DNA of 64,000 nt from Paulinella micropora (lineage: Eukaryota > Cercozoa > Imbricatea > Euglyphida > Paulinellidae), in contig WBZZ01003826.1 in NCBI GenBank assembly GCA_019918135.1, positions 47,671 through 111,670 on the forward strand, written 5' to 3'. Every line of letters starts with the position of its first letter. Position 1 is the first letter of the stretch. A model generated the notes under the pieces. The model was given only the letters and a program-made list of their open reading frames with translations. It searched no databases and was not told the DNA's origin. This document shows, in pieces, positions 1 to 9,066 of this stretch. Both the position numbers and the translations under genes were made by a program.

Positions 1-1671
1 AAGTGTACGATTACTGACCGGCGCTGGCGGCAAGTCCCGGGTAGAATAGACCTGGACCTCTTTGCGTACGTGAAGCAGAGCAAACTCAAGTTCCGTGATT
101 ACCGCTTAGATACGGTCGCCCGTGATATCCTGAGGAGGACACAAGGCAAAACGGGGCTAGAAATTAGGGAAATGTTTTCTTTATTCGAACAAGGCCGGAT
201 GTCGGCGGTAGTTGAGTATTGTCTACAAGACTGTGAGCTGGTAGTCGAGCTATACGACAAGCTCGGCGTTGACGCAGCCGACAACGCGCTTGCGGAGGTA
301 ACACATGTGTTCCGCCAGGACCTTCACCTTCGCGGCGTCTCTTTTTGCGTCTTGAGCCATTTTTATGCCGAGGCCAAAGCCCGTGGGATGGTGATGGCGC
401 GAGCCAAGGACGGCGACCGCCTACAAGGGGACGAGAAATATGTAGGGGCGTTCGTCATGCAGCCGAAAGTAACGGGGCTCATCGACCACGTGCTGACACT
501 GGACTTTGCTTCACTCTATCCCTCGATCATGATCGCCTACAACATCTGCAGCTCTACCATTGTAGAGCGCGACCCTGCTGGTCGCTATCTCGACCTGTTT
601 TTACCAAGCCCTAGAAGGGCCTGTTTCCGCCAGGATGTGCCTGGGTTAGTACCGACAATCGTCAAGAACCTGCTCGAGGCACGTAAGAGGACCAAACAGC
701 AGCTGAAGACAGCCACTTCCGATGTCGAGCGCACTGTACTGAACGCGCGCCAGATGGCCGAGAAGGTATGCGCGAACGCGGCTTACGGCTTCTTCGGTCT
801 AAAGAGTTCGATGTACGGGATGGTGGTGGTGGCCGAAGCAATCACTACACTCGGACAACAGACGATCAAAAAAGCAATCGAAATCGCAGAGAGTTCCTTT
901 CCGGGCCTGTCAGTCGTGTACACCGACACGGACAGTTTGTTTTGTCACTTCACCCCCAGGCCATCTTCGCGGGAAGAACTGTTTGCTTTGGGTAAGAAGG
1001 TGGCACAGGCCGTGAATAGCCAGCTACCTTCTCCCATTTCACTCGAGGTGGAAAAGACAATCGAGCCTTTCCTGATCTCCAGTAAGAAAATGTATAGCGG
1101 ATGGGCCTTTGGCTCTCCTTCTGAAGATAGCAAGAGTTTGCTAGTCAAGGGGATGCGCTCAACCCGCCGTGACGGGGCGCCGTACTTTGACAAGCTCTAT
1201 TCGGAGCTGCTCAAAATGATGCTGGCTAGAGAGCCGACCTCGCTGTGCCTGGCCCTTATCAAGACCAGCCTAGACAAGATCATGGGGCCGGCCAGCCTAC
1301 TGTGCTACGAGGACTTTGTGCTGACCACAACCCTCGGTGACAGTTACAAAAATGCCGAAACGAGCGTGGCCGTCGTTGTATCCCGGCAAATGGAACCGCC
1401 GCCGCTGCCCGGCGACCGCTTGCGCTACGTTATGCAGAAGACTGGCTCGCTCAAACAAACCAAGAAGTTTAGACAAGTGTTAGCAGCGGACAAGGGAAGC
1501 GTGAACAAACTCGATCTGGCCGCCTATGTCCGAGCAAGCAAGCCGAGCTTGGTGTCACTGCTATCGCTCGTGGGCGGCGACTGTGGGCAACTGATAGATT
1601 CATACATAGAGAAACTAGCGCCGCGGTCGGCTGGCTTTACCAAAGGCATTGATTCGTTCTTTAAAAAATAA
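1..1671 (+). CDS. polB: Family B DNA polymerase, C-terminal part (5' end outside window)
   Basis: Replicative DNA polymerase, nucleotide addition to a primer 3' end. The frame is open from base 1, so the exonuclease domain starts outside the window. Seen in order: an Exo III-type motif (YCLQD, about 225-240), motif A (DFASLYPSI, about 505-535), motif B (KVCANAAYGFFG, about 763-800) and motif C (YTDTDS, about 918-937). Motif B has Ala where most family members have Ser before the xYG. The last residues (KGIDSFFKK) resemble a PCNA-interacting peptide, which fits the clamp gene at 31187. The helicase gene follows 30 bp downstream on the same strand. The GTG at 70 is not a credible start, since coding-like sequence precedes it. 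Family assignment is firm; the lineage is not. Confidence 0.95.
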   Translation, partial: KCTITDRRWRQVPGRIDLDLFAYVKQSKLKFRDYRLDTVARDILRRTQGKTGLEIREMFSLFEQGRMSAVVEYCLQDCELVVELYDKLGVDAADNALAEVTHVFRQDLHLRGVSFCVLSHFYAEAKARGMVMARAKDGDRLQGDEKYVGAFVMQPKVTGLIDHVLTLDFASLYPSIMIAYNICSSTIVERDPAGRYLDLFLPSPRRACFRQDVPGLVPTIVKNLLEARKRTKQQLKTATSDVERTVLNARQMAEKVCANAAYGFFGLKSSMYGMVVVAEAITTLGQQTIKKAIEIAESSFPGLSVVYTDTDSLFCHFTPRPSSREELFALGKKVAQAVNSQLPSPISLEVEKTIEPFLISSKKMYSGWAFGSPSEDSKSLLVKGMRSTRRDGAPYFDKLYSELLKMMLAREPTSLCLALIKTSLDKIMGPASLLCYEDFVLTTTLGDSYKNAETSVAVVVSRQMEPPPLPGDRLRYVMQKTGSLKQTKKFRQVLAADKGSVNKLDLAAYVRASKPSLVSLLSLVGGDCGQLIDSYIEKLAPRSAGFTKGIDSFFKK

Positions 1672-1673
1672 AA

Positions 1674-1680
1674 TCTTCTG
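1674..1680 (+). promoter_or_regulatory. TCTTCTG motif upstream of OBP helicase
   Basis: TCTTCTG ends 21 bp before the helicase ATG at 1702. The same heptamer lies 21-23 bp before the ATG of the exonuclease and of the primase-helicase. A shared promoter element for replication genes is inferred. Confidence 0.4.
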
Positions 1681-1701
1681 TTTGTGCATATTTCAAGAAA
1701 T

Positions 1702-3219
1702 ATGGACGAGTCAGAACCCTGCCGAGTACATGCGCCGGTCCGGTGCCCCGAGCTCTCGTACGATGTATATCAGCGCGAGGGCCGGTGGTGTGCGCGGCAG
1801 TGGTGCGGCGACACGTATGCCCACCTCGAACTCGAACCATTCAGTGGCTGGGACCTGCAGCCCGGCGAGACCAGCTATGTCTGTGACGATAGATACCTCG
1901 ACGCCGAGCGAGCCATACCCCCCGGCGCCCGCACGATCATCTTAAAAACACCGACTGGCTCGGTCAAAACAACCGTTATTGCCCAACAGCTGCCGCCCGG
2001 CACCAGCTGCTGGATCCTATCTACCCGTGTCCTCTTGGTCAACGACCTTGTCAAGCGGTTCGGCCACCTCGGCTTCCGGAGCTACCGCGACCTCAAAGAC
2101 TGGAGCAGCCCGCCCGACCGCCTCGTCGTGACCATCCACTCGCTCTATAAGCTGCGTGGGCATTACCCCGATACCTTGGTGCTCGATGAGTCAGAATCAC
2201 TCTTCACCGAGATTTTCCATAACAAGACCTTGCTCAAGTGGTCCACTCGCCTGCTGGCTCAACTGCGCGGCCTCTGCCGGCGCTGCAGGCTTGTCATGGC
2301 CGCCGACGCGAATTGCTCATCCATGACTCTGGAGACGATCAGGCAGTGGCGCAGGGGCACACCAAGGCCCCACCTGGTTTGGTCTAGCTACGTGGCGCCA
2401 CTTGAGCTACATCCACGCGTCAGGGTCACGACCAACTTGGCGGAATGGTCACAAGACATCCGCCAGCGCCACGCCGGCGGGCAGGTCCAGTACACGTTTG
2501 CCAATTTCTTGGGCGCGCTGCAACCTCTGTGTGGCGACCAAACCTTATTCCTGACGCGCGAGACTAGCTCGGCCGAAAAAGATGCCCTGAGCGGGATTGA
2601 CGAACTCGTGGACAGCGGTCAGCTACGGCATGTTCTGGCCTCACCCACGGTCGAATCGGGCGTCTCGCTAGAGTCGGCCAGGTTCCACTGCGTTAACGTG
2701 GCGCTCGTCGACTCCACGACGGACCCCGCGGCGGCACTGCAGGGCATGATGAGGGTACGGAAAGCGAGGTTGATTAACTTATGCCTGGTGAACATCGCGC
2801 CGACCAAGCCGAGTTTGCGCAAACAGGCGCCGGCGGGCAACGACTTGGCCTCGCTGGTCAGGGCCCGGCAGGCTCACTATTACAACGACTACACCGGCAG
2901 CTTGTTCAAGCTCCTGACAGAAAACGGCTTAAATGTACTAGTGGAAAACGCGGGTACACGGCGCGCCCCAGCTGCCGACAGGCAGGACGGCACGAAGCAG
3001 GCACACGAGCTGCTGGCGGCGCCCGACATCGACGGCGCACGCGCCGCCGAGATACAAAAGCTCATTAGCTCTCACCGGGACACGCCCGGCCTGAAGCTGC
3101 AGCTCAAGAAGCACCGGCTGCTGCGCCTGTTTCAACAGCGGCAGCTGTGTACGCCCGCCGTGGTGGCCCGGTTCGGCCTCCACCGCGACTTTGTGTGGAC
3201 AAGCTCGAGTCTTATTTGA
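1702..3219 (+). CDS. Herpesvirus OBP/UL9-type superfamily 2 helicase
   Basis: Predicted origin-binding-type DNA helicase. From the ATG at 1702 (the frame also has an upstream GTG at 1684, less likely): Walker A at about residues 83-90, Walker B DESE near 162, motif III ADAN near 197, motif V (SPTVESGVSLE) near 314 and motif VI (QGMMRVRKAR) near 346. The order matches the herpes_ori_bp family. The Walker A reads TGSVKT, with Val where GK[ST] needs Gly, so ATP binding may be damaged unless this is a sequence error. The stop at 3217-3219 is followed by coding-like sequence in another frame to 3476, suggesting a frameshift near 3190. The gene follows PolB closely and converges on a MYND-like gene. 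Confidence 0.85.
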   Translation: MDESEPCRVHAPVRCPELSYDVYQREGRWCARQWCGDTYAHLELEPFSGWDLQPGETSYVCDDRYLDAERAIPPGARTIILKTPTGSVKTTVIAQQLPPGTSCWILSTRVLLVNDLVKRFGHLGFRSYRDLKDWSSPPDRLVVTIHSLYKLRGHYPDTLVLDESESLFTEIFHNKTLLKWSTRLLAQLRGLCRRCRLVMAADANCSSMTLETIRQWRRGTPRPHLVWSSYVAPLELHPRVRVTTNLAEWSQDIRQRHAGGQVQYTFANFLGALQPLCGDQTLFLTRETSSAEKDALSGIDELVDSGQLRHVLASPTVESGVSLESARFHCVNVALVDSTTDPAAALQGMMRVRKARLINLCLVNIAPTKPSLRKQAPAGNDLASLVRARQAHYYNDYTGSLFKLLTENGLNVLVENAGTRRAPAADRQDGTKQAHELLAAPDIDGARAAEIQKLISSHRDTPGLKLQLKKHRLLRLFQQRQLCTPAVVARFGLHRDFVWTSSSLI

Positions 3220-3476
3220 GTGGGCGGCCTGATTCAGCGCTCGGGGAGCTCCACGACCAGCTACGGCACGCGCACCTAGCGGACCTACGGACCTTGCTGC
3301 CTCGCGCGCGGGCACTATTACCGTCAGCGCTCAAGGACGATGTCTTTGCTACCGGCACGCCTCACGACCGTCACGCCCTGGACAGGCTCACTGGCCTAGT
3401 GTTCCTGTACCTAACCGGTATCCGGCAGAGTAAGTGGAACGAACTCTCAAGTCTTTTAATTAAACCTGCATTCTAG
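3220..3476 (+). pseudogene. Frameshifted 3' extension of the OBP helicase
   Basis: After the helicase stop at 3219 a second frame stays open to a TAG at 3474-3476, and its translation looks like natural protein (DKLESYLSG, then Leu-rich segments). No start codon with context is obvious. I read it as the C-terminus of the helicase displaced by an indel; an independent small gene is the alternative. Confidence 0.5.
3455..3464. terminator. TTTAATTAAA palindrome between convergent genes
   Basis: A perfect 10-bp palindrome lies where the helicase frame and the opposite-strand MYND-like gene converge. The same decamer lies between the convergent RNR and ssDNA-binding genes at about 30269. A bidirectional 3'-end signal is inferred. 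Confidence 0.4.
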
Positions 3477-3840
3477 TAACGGTCGTCAGACTCCTACCCG
3501 GCGTGGTCTCAACGTCGATAATGACCCCGGTGCCCAGCGACGGCGACAGGTCTTGGAGAGCGGCGTGATGACGGGGTGTGTCTGCGAGCTGTGCAGGTGA
3601 TAGCATGACAATTTCCTGTCGCAGGGGCCCGTTGCCTGTGTCGGGCACCCAGACGTAGACGGCACCTCCCGGGTCCGCCGCCCGCAACAGCTCGCGGGGT
3701 AAGTTATTCATGACGTAGCGGGCGATGTTGTTGGCTCCGCTTCTCGCTGAGCAGACCTCTCGGTGTTTTGTCTGGCAGCGACTGCTGCAATAGCGGGCGA
3801 CCTTCTTACCAGAGCCAGGTCTCGAACACTTGTACTTCAT
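3460..3840 (-). CDS. Small protein with MYND-like zinc finger
   Basis: A 126-residue protein starting at an ATG (3840). Near the N-terminus it has KKVARYCSSRCQTKHREVC, close to the second half of a MYND finger (YCS..CQ...H...C). The first Cys pair is incomplete (one Cys at residue 5), so the finger may be degenerate or the start frameshifted. The rest (about 40-126) is not recognised. MYND fingers mediate protein-protein contacts in eukaryotes and occur in giant viruses. It lies between the OBP helicase and the exonuclease. Confidence 0.6.
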   Translation of the reverse strand: MKYKCSRPGSGKKVARYCSSRCQTKHREVCSARSGANNIARYVMNNLPRELLRAADPGGAVYVWVPDTGNGPLRQEIVMLSPAQLADTPRHHAALQDLSPSLGTGVIIDVETTPGRSLTTVTRMQV

Positions 3841-3890
3841 GCCTGATATTGGCTAATAGTATATACAAAGAACTTTTATTTTTTTTCCTT

Positions 3891-4690
3891 TTACTGCCGA
3901 TGTTTGTAGATGGCCAAGGCCATCTTGGCGTCCGACAGGGCGTTGTGCGAGGCCAAGTCTTTGCGTTCTCCGGCCGGTACGATTTCTCTGTAGACTTGTT
4001 CCAGCTTGAGTCCCTTTTTCTGGCCACTAAGTTTGCGCGCCAGCTGCAGTGTACAGACGGTGTTCAGACCAACCAGGTCGACGCCAGGCAAGCCCTGTTT
4101 GAGCATGCGAAAGTCGAAAGCCAGGTTGTGCCCAATGACCACGCCGCCCGCGGTCGTAACGTCGCGCATCAATTTCGCCAGCGTAGCGATTTCCACGGCC
4201 GCGTCATGGGGTGAGCGGCGCACCTGTTCCCAGCTTATGCCGTGCACGGCTTCGGCCGCTTCCGAGATGCGCACCATACGGTTGTGGTAGCGCACGATCT
4301 TGCAACACTCCATCTTGGTCTCGCCGTTGACTTTGAGCACGTAGCCGAGCTGGATAGGGACGTCGGTGCTCGACAGGCCTGTAGTTTCTGTATCAATCGC
4401 GAGCACGGCCGTGTCGTTCAGCACGAGCGGAGGATCGGCGGGCGGTCGGGCCAGCCCCTTGCGCACCAGCGTGGCGACCAAGTACTTGTCACGGCGCGCA
4501 TTCAGCAGACTGCGGTGTGACTTGTCCCACGCCAATTTGTGTTCCAGTCGCCTGGCCGCCCGTTGCTTCTTTAGGGCTTCGCTGTCCCTTACACGCTTCC
4601 ATAGCCCGGCGTTCTTGAGCGAACATATGATGCGTCTGGCCCTGACCTTGTCGCCCCCTACGTGCCTCGTGACGTTGGTGCAGGATAATG

Positions 4691-4731
<41 letters not shown>

Positions 4732-4966
4732 CATAGTGCTTCTCTGTCAATGGCTGATGCAAATCTGCACATGCGCCTCCATCGTCTCACCCGTGAAGGG
4801 AGTACGAAGAATTGACGATTGGCTCTAATGACACCCCCGCAAGGGCAGTTCCAACACTTCCAGACGGACCGGTATGTTCAATGAAAATACTGGTGGCACC
4901 GACGGGAATCGAACTGGCGACAGGACCCAGATGGTAGAACTTGACCACTGGGCTATCACGGTGTCC

Positions 4967-5035
<69 letters not shown>

Positions 5036-5201
5036 GTGCTTCTCTGTCAATGGCTGATGCATTTCTGCACATGCGCCTCCATCGTCTCACCCGTGAGGGG
5101 AGTACGAGTGCTGAAGCACGTTCCACAGAGCGGCCGGGTCCCTCTCCAGTCTCGGATCGTGCTGGACGCAAAGTTCCACGCAGCACACGTTCTCGGCCAT
5201 T
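3891..5201 (-). pseudogene. DnaQ-like (DEDDh) 3'-5' exonuclease split by SINE
   Basis: Predicted 3'-5' exonuclease, a proofreading or repair nuclease. The C-terminal 214 codons hold DTETTGL (Exo I), GHNLAFDF (Exo II) and HNALSDAK (Exo III, DEDDh). The frame stays open upstream of the TTG at 4535, through basic coding-like sequence to about 4682, where it enters an AAT microsatellite. A matching start segment, beginning at the ATG at 5199-5201 and about 31-33 codons long, lies beyond the inserted DNA (to about 5104). SINE-type DNA of about 420 bp therefore interrupts the gene. The start is 69 bp from the divergent primase-helicase start and shares the TCTTCTG motif. Whether the C-terminal part is still expressed is unknown. 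Confidence 0.85.
4683..5107 (-). mobile_element. tRNA-derived SINE with (ATT)n tail, nested pair
   Basis: Read on the minus strand, about 4968-4890 resembles a tRNA: a 7-bp acceptor-like pairing with one mismatch, a D-arm-like CCCAGTGGTCAAG and a B-box-like AGTTCGATTCC. A tRNA-unrelated body follows to about 4733, then an (ATT)n tail (4683-4732). A second, 5'-truncated copy of the body (about 5033-5107) has its own tail (4968-5032). The two bodies share about 70 bp with few differences. This is the structure of a pol III SINE inserted beside or into an older copy. Target duplications are unclear. Confidence 0.75.
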
Positions 5202-5222
5202 GAAGCTGTATTGGTATGCACT

Positions 5223-5229
5223 CAGAAGA
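5223..5229 (-). promoter_or_regulatory. TCTTCTG motif upstream of exonuclease
   Basis: On the minus strand TCTTCTG ends 21 bp before the exonuclease ATG at 5201, in the 69-bp spacer shared with the divergent primase-helicase gene. Confidence 0.4.
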
Positions 5230-5240
5230 AAAAAAATTTA

Positions 5241-5247
5241 TCTTCTG
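5241..5247 (+). promoter_or_regulatory. TCTTCTG motif upstream of primase-helicase
   Basis: TCTTCTG ends 23 bp before the primase-helicase ATG at 5271, at nearly the same spacing as in the two neighbouring replication genes. Confidence 0.4.
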
Positions 5248-5270
5248 TACGTTAAATTTCAAAAGGAAAA

Positions 5271-8200
5271 ATGATCCACGAGAAACTGGTCCAGTTGAAA
5301 AACTGGTTCACTGGCATTGGCGCACAGGAGGCCTGCTTCAAGGCGGGCGACGCGCGCGGCGACAAGGTCTTTGTCGCCCTCAATACCCGCGGGGGCCCTG
5401 AACCAAGCTACATGTACGCGGCCTTCAAGGACATAGCGGATTTCTTTGCCTACTACCTTAGCTTCCCTGTAGAGAAAAGATGCTTCTACTCGATCGATCG
5501 GTCCCAGTCCAGCCCCTCCTATTCATCGGCGCTGTACTTCGACCTCGAGTGGACAACCCCTAAACGAGACCCCGATGGGCCCCAGCGACTAAACTGCCTG
5601 TTTTCTGCCCTGCGCGGCGCCATCCAAGGCTTAAACGACAGCGGCATCAAGGTGTACGGTTTCGGCCGAAAGAACAGCGACGGCACATTCAAGAATTCAT
5701 TCCATGTCCACGTCCCGGGAGTCGCATTCGCAAATAACGCCGAGATGGAGGCATGGATCAGGAAAGAGCTATGGGTCGGCCAACAACTTGTCTCCAGCCC
5801 GCTCATGACCAACACCACCACAGAAAAGGCCGAGCCCATCATTGATTTCAGGGTGTACACCAGCAATAGGCTCCTTCGTCTGCCTGGCTCGGCCAAGAGC
5901 CCCGGTGGCGCGGTACCACAGGGACTGCCGTCATCGGCACAGGATTTGCTCGACGCCTTTAGCTGTTGGTTCCGTCCCGTTACGCATTCGGTCCCATCGT
6001 CCAAGAAGGGCAAGACTGCTCCTCGTTTTGCACCAATTGCGCTTAGCAAAGACAAGCCCGCCTGCGAGGCAATCGAAGGTATGCTGCGCAACAGAGGCGA
6101 CAAACATACCAAAGTCACGCCCGCGCCGAACGGGCCGGGCTTTGTCGGGCGAACGGACCGAACTCATGGCCGCACGTGCTTGGTAGGCGGCGAACACAAT
6201 GCCAGCGACTGCTGCTACTTCAACATCGACCACAGGGGGCAGGTGTGGTACCACTGCTACGACAGAGACGCGCACGCCTACTGCGCAGGAGTCCTGCTCG
6301 GCACGCTGCCGCAGTGGAAGTCGGCAGACAAACAGCCGGTTGCGACCTGCATGTGGTCGACGGGCACCAGGAGAGTCGAGCACACTGAAAAGGAAGGTTG
6401 GGTCAAGCCCATCTTTTTTGGCAAGAACACGAGGGTCATAGCGATTGAGGCCCACTGCGGCCGTGGCAAGTCGACGTCCGTAGCCGAGTGCATCCAGCGG
6501 CTGGGCAAAGGCCTCAAGGGCTTCAGGGTGCTGGTCATTTCGGCACGCATCTCTCACGCAGCGGTACAAAGGGCCAAATTCAAGGGCTTCACTCACTACA
6601 AGGAAGCCGGCTTCCTCGAGGCAGATATGCTAATCATTCAGTATGAGTCCCTACACCTGCTGGCGGACCACGACGTCAGGGCCTTTGACCTGATCATCTT
6701 GGACGAAGCGCGCTCGATCGTGGACCAGATGCTATCGACCGAAACCAATGGCAGGTTCACTGGCAGGAACGCGCGCTACCTGTACGCGCTGCTCGGGTTC
6801 GCTCAGACCAAGGTGATTGCGCTCGACGCTGACCTTGCGTGCGACGGTTGCGTGCCAACCTTGCTGCAGCGAGTGGCCAGGCCCGATGAGATTGCAGTTC
6901 ACTGTTACACTCACAATCCGAAAGTCCGCAAGTTCTATGCTACGCGCGACCGACGGGTGTTTATGGACAAGCTGAAGGCAGCCAGGAGCGGTGACAAGAC
7001 TGCGATTGCCTGTGCAACCAAGAACGCGGCCGAGGCGTGGTCGCAGTACTTGAAACAGCACAGGCCCGAACTCAGGACAGTGCTGATTCACGGCGATGTG
7101 GACGACAGCCTAAAGACGAGCATGCAGAAGCCCGACGAGTTCCTGGCACAATTTGACGTGCTCATCTTTACGTCTGTCGTTACGGTGGGAGCAAGTGTCG
7201 AGGGGGCGTGGCACAACCTGTTGGTCGACGCCAGCAGCCGCAACGGGTGCGGGCCGCGGCAGCTCTTGCAAATGGCGGGCCGTTTCCGCAAGCTGACGGC
7301 GCCGTATGTCGTCGATATCTTGTACCCTGCCAAGCCGACCAGGGCCGACCAGAACTATACGCTGCAATGCAGGCTGCGCCGGGCACAACTGGCACTGCGC
7401 GAGCGAGAAAGCGACCTAGCGGTGTACCAGGGCCTCCTCCGGTTCGAGGAGACGTTCGGTGAGGACGGCCACTTGACGTTAGCACCGGATTGGTTTACAG
7501 AAATCTTTGTGCACGCCCACGCCGAGAAGATGGCCCGGTTCGAGGAAGAATTTGCGAGGATGGCCAAGCGCCATCAATTCGAAATCGTCATGGACGAGAA
7601 TGAAAAGGTCGAGACGGAAGAAACCAAGGAGGAATTCAGGACCATGCGCGATCTGTCCACGGCCGAGCGCGAGGAGTTAATGAAGGACGCCTTCTTTGAG
7701 CTGTGCGAGATCTCGGTGGAGGAGTTTGATCAGCGGAGGCAGGACCTCGATGAACGCGTCAAGAAGCAGGAAGCTAGCTACTACGATAAGATCCAGTGCG
7801 ACGTCTTGCATACTTTAAAGCACTTCCGAGGAGGCGAGACGGGTGACGACGAGCGCGACGAGAAGCGCCGCCACCTGACCTACGAGCTTTTTATGCTGGC
7901 GCACAAGCACAAGAGGGCCATGTTTAACTTGGCCATGGTCCTGAAGCGAGGTCTGGACCACGACGTTGTGTTAGCACCGCTGCGCAACAAGCTCCGCGAC
8001 AGTGACTGTGCTAACTTGCCGACTGCGTCTATCCCGTACTTACCAGCGGCCTCTACCTTGCAGGCCTTTGACCTGCTAGGCATAAAGGACGTGGGGCTCA
8101 AGGGACAAACGCTGTTCACCAAAGCGGACATCATTGCCAAGCGCAAGGAGATTATCGGGCTAACGAACCGCGCGGCACGGGCGGGAGGCAAACGGATCAG

Positions 8201-8549
8201 ATCACGTGTTGTTTCCGAGAAGGTAACCAAAGACATGGCACAGGAACCACTGAAGGGATTGCGGTCCGCTATCGAATCCAGTTTCGGTGCCAAGATCAAG
8301 GGGATACGAAAGAGAAACGCCAACAAGTCAAAAGAACGCGAAGTGTACGAGATAATACACAATAAGGACCTTGTTGACCTGGCTATGGTTAGCAACGCGT
8401 ACGAAAGGGAGTCCGACGACACATTGATCAATTTATCGCTCGCGTCCGTCTCGATTGTGCCTCCTTCCTCTGAGAAACAACACACTACCCCCTGCACCAA
8501 CCAATCGCGTATCATAATAGATAGTGAGGGCATTGGCATCGAGCTATAA
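5271..8549 (+). CDS. Primase-helicase fusion: AEP primase plus OBP-type SF2 helicase
   Basis: A 1092-residue protein predicted to make primers and unwind DNA. N-terminal archaeo-eukaryotic primase: ALYFDLEW (about 85, catalytic acids), NSFHVHVPG (about 145, catalytic His), DFRVYTSNRLLRLPGSAK (about 190, last acid and basic motif). A Cys/His cluster at about 300-345 resembles the zinc region of UL52-like primases. The OBP-type helicase follows: Walker A GRGKST (about 394), DEAR (about 477), LDAD (about 520), TSVVTVGAS (about 632) and QMAGRFRK (about 665). The remaining about 400 residues are charged and partly helical. The 3' end of this gene has been copied several times downstream. All catalytic motifs look intact and there is no frameshift, unlike most neighbours. 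Confidence 0.9.
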   Translation: MIHEKLVQLKNWFTGIGAQEACFKAGDARGDKVFVALNTRGGPEPSYMYAAFKDIADFFAYYLSFPVEKRCFYSIDRSQSSPSYSSALYFDLEWTTPKRDPDGPQRLNCLFSALRGAIQGLNDSGIKVYGFGRKNSDGTFKNSFHVHVPGVAFANNAEMEAWIRKELWVGQQLVSSPLMTNTTTEKAEPIIDFRVYTSNRLLRLPGSAKSPGGAVPQGLPSSAQDLLDAFSCWFRPVTHSVPSSKKGKTAPRFAPIALSKDKPACEAIEGMLRNRGDKHTKVTPAPNGPGFVGRTDRTHGRTCLVGGEHNASDCCYFNIDHRGQVWYHCYDRDAHAYCAGVLLGTLPQWKSADKQPVATCMWSTGTRRVEHTEKEGWVKPIFFGKNTRVIAIEAHCGRGKSTSVAECIQRLGKGLKGFRVLVISARISHAAVQRAKFKGFTHYKEAGFLEADMLIIQYESLHLLADHDVRAFDLIILDEARSIVDQMLSTETNGRFTGRNARYLYALLGFAQTKVIALDADLACDGCVPTLLQRVARPDEIAVHCYTHNPKVRKFYATRDRRVFMDKLKAARSGDKTAIACATKNAAEAWSQYLKQHRPELRTVLIHGDVDDSLKTSMQKPDEFLAQFDVLIFTSVVTVGASVEGAWHNLLVDASSRNGCGPRQLLQMAGRFRKLTAPYVVDILYPAKPTRADQNYTLQCRLRRAQLALRERESDLAVYQGLLRFEETFGEDGHLTLAPDWFTEIFVHAHAEKMARFEEEFARMAKRHQFEIVMDENEKVETEETKEEFRTMRDLSTAEREELMKDAFFELCEISVEEFDQRRQDLDERVKKQEASYYDKIQCDVLHTLKHFRGGETGDDERDEKRRHLTYELFMLAHKHKRAMFNLAMVLKRGLDHDVVLAPLRNKLRDSDCANLPTASIPYLPAASTLQAFDLLGIKDVGLKGQTLFTKADIIAKRKEIIGLTNRAARAGGKRIRSRVVSEKVTKDMAQEPLKGLRSAIESSFGAKIKGIRKRNANKSKEREVYEIIHNKDLVDLAMVSNAYERESDDTLINLSLASVSIVPPSSEKQHTTPCTNQSRIIIDSEGIGIEL

Positions 8550-8589
8550 TATCGACCAAAAAGGAGAAAATGTGTGTTTTTTTTTTCAT

Positions 8590-9003
8590 TAAAAGGTTCA
8601 CGGACCAACTTGGTTAGTATATTTTTTACAGCCCATAGGCAAGTCGGTCCCGGTTCCGGAGAGGTCTCTTGGTCGAAAAAGAGGACCGATTTGACCAGTA
8701 TTTTTTTACAGCCCATGGTCAAGTCGGTCCAGGTTGGTCGAAAAAGAGGACCGATTTGACCAGTATTTTTTTACAGCCCATGGTCAAGTCGGTCCAGGTT
8801 GGTCGAAAAAGAGGACCGATTTGACCAGTATTTTTTTACAGCCCATGGTCAAGTCGGTCCAGGTTGGTCGAAAAAGAGAGGACCGATTTGACCAGTATTT
8901 TTTTACAGCCCATGGTCAAGTCGGTCCAGGTTGGTCGAAAAAGAGAGGACCGATTTGATCAGTATTTTTTTACAGCCCATGGTCAAAGTCGGTCCAGGTT
9001 CCC
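8590..9003 (+). repeat. Tandem 65-67-bp hairpin repeats
   Basis: About six units follow the primase-helicase stop. Each contains GGACCGATTTGACCA and, about 18 bp on, TGGTCAAGTCGGTCC, which pair with one mismatch, and a run of Ts followed by ACAGCCCA in the loop. The first unit (about 8600-8670) is diverged. Open frames across the array are repeat translations, not genes. Confidence 0.9.
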
Positions 9004-9066
9004 GGAAAAAAGGTTTCTTTTTTTTGTCAAAAAAAGAATGGAAAAAAGCGCTTCAAAGGATCGCTT

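Noticed and set aside
4890-4968. Stand-alone tRNA gene on the minus strand
   Set aside because: Acceptor mismatch, weak arms and an attached body with (ATT)n tail make a tRNA-derived SINE head more likely.
5519-6596. Minus-strand frames of about 200 codons opposite the primase domain
   Set aside because: Shadow frames of a GC-rich gene with clear motifs on the plus strand.
8590-9003. CRISPR array
   Set aside because: Units are contiguous and identical without variable spacers; the context is eukaryotic or viral.
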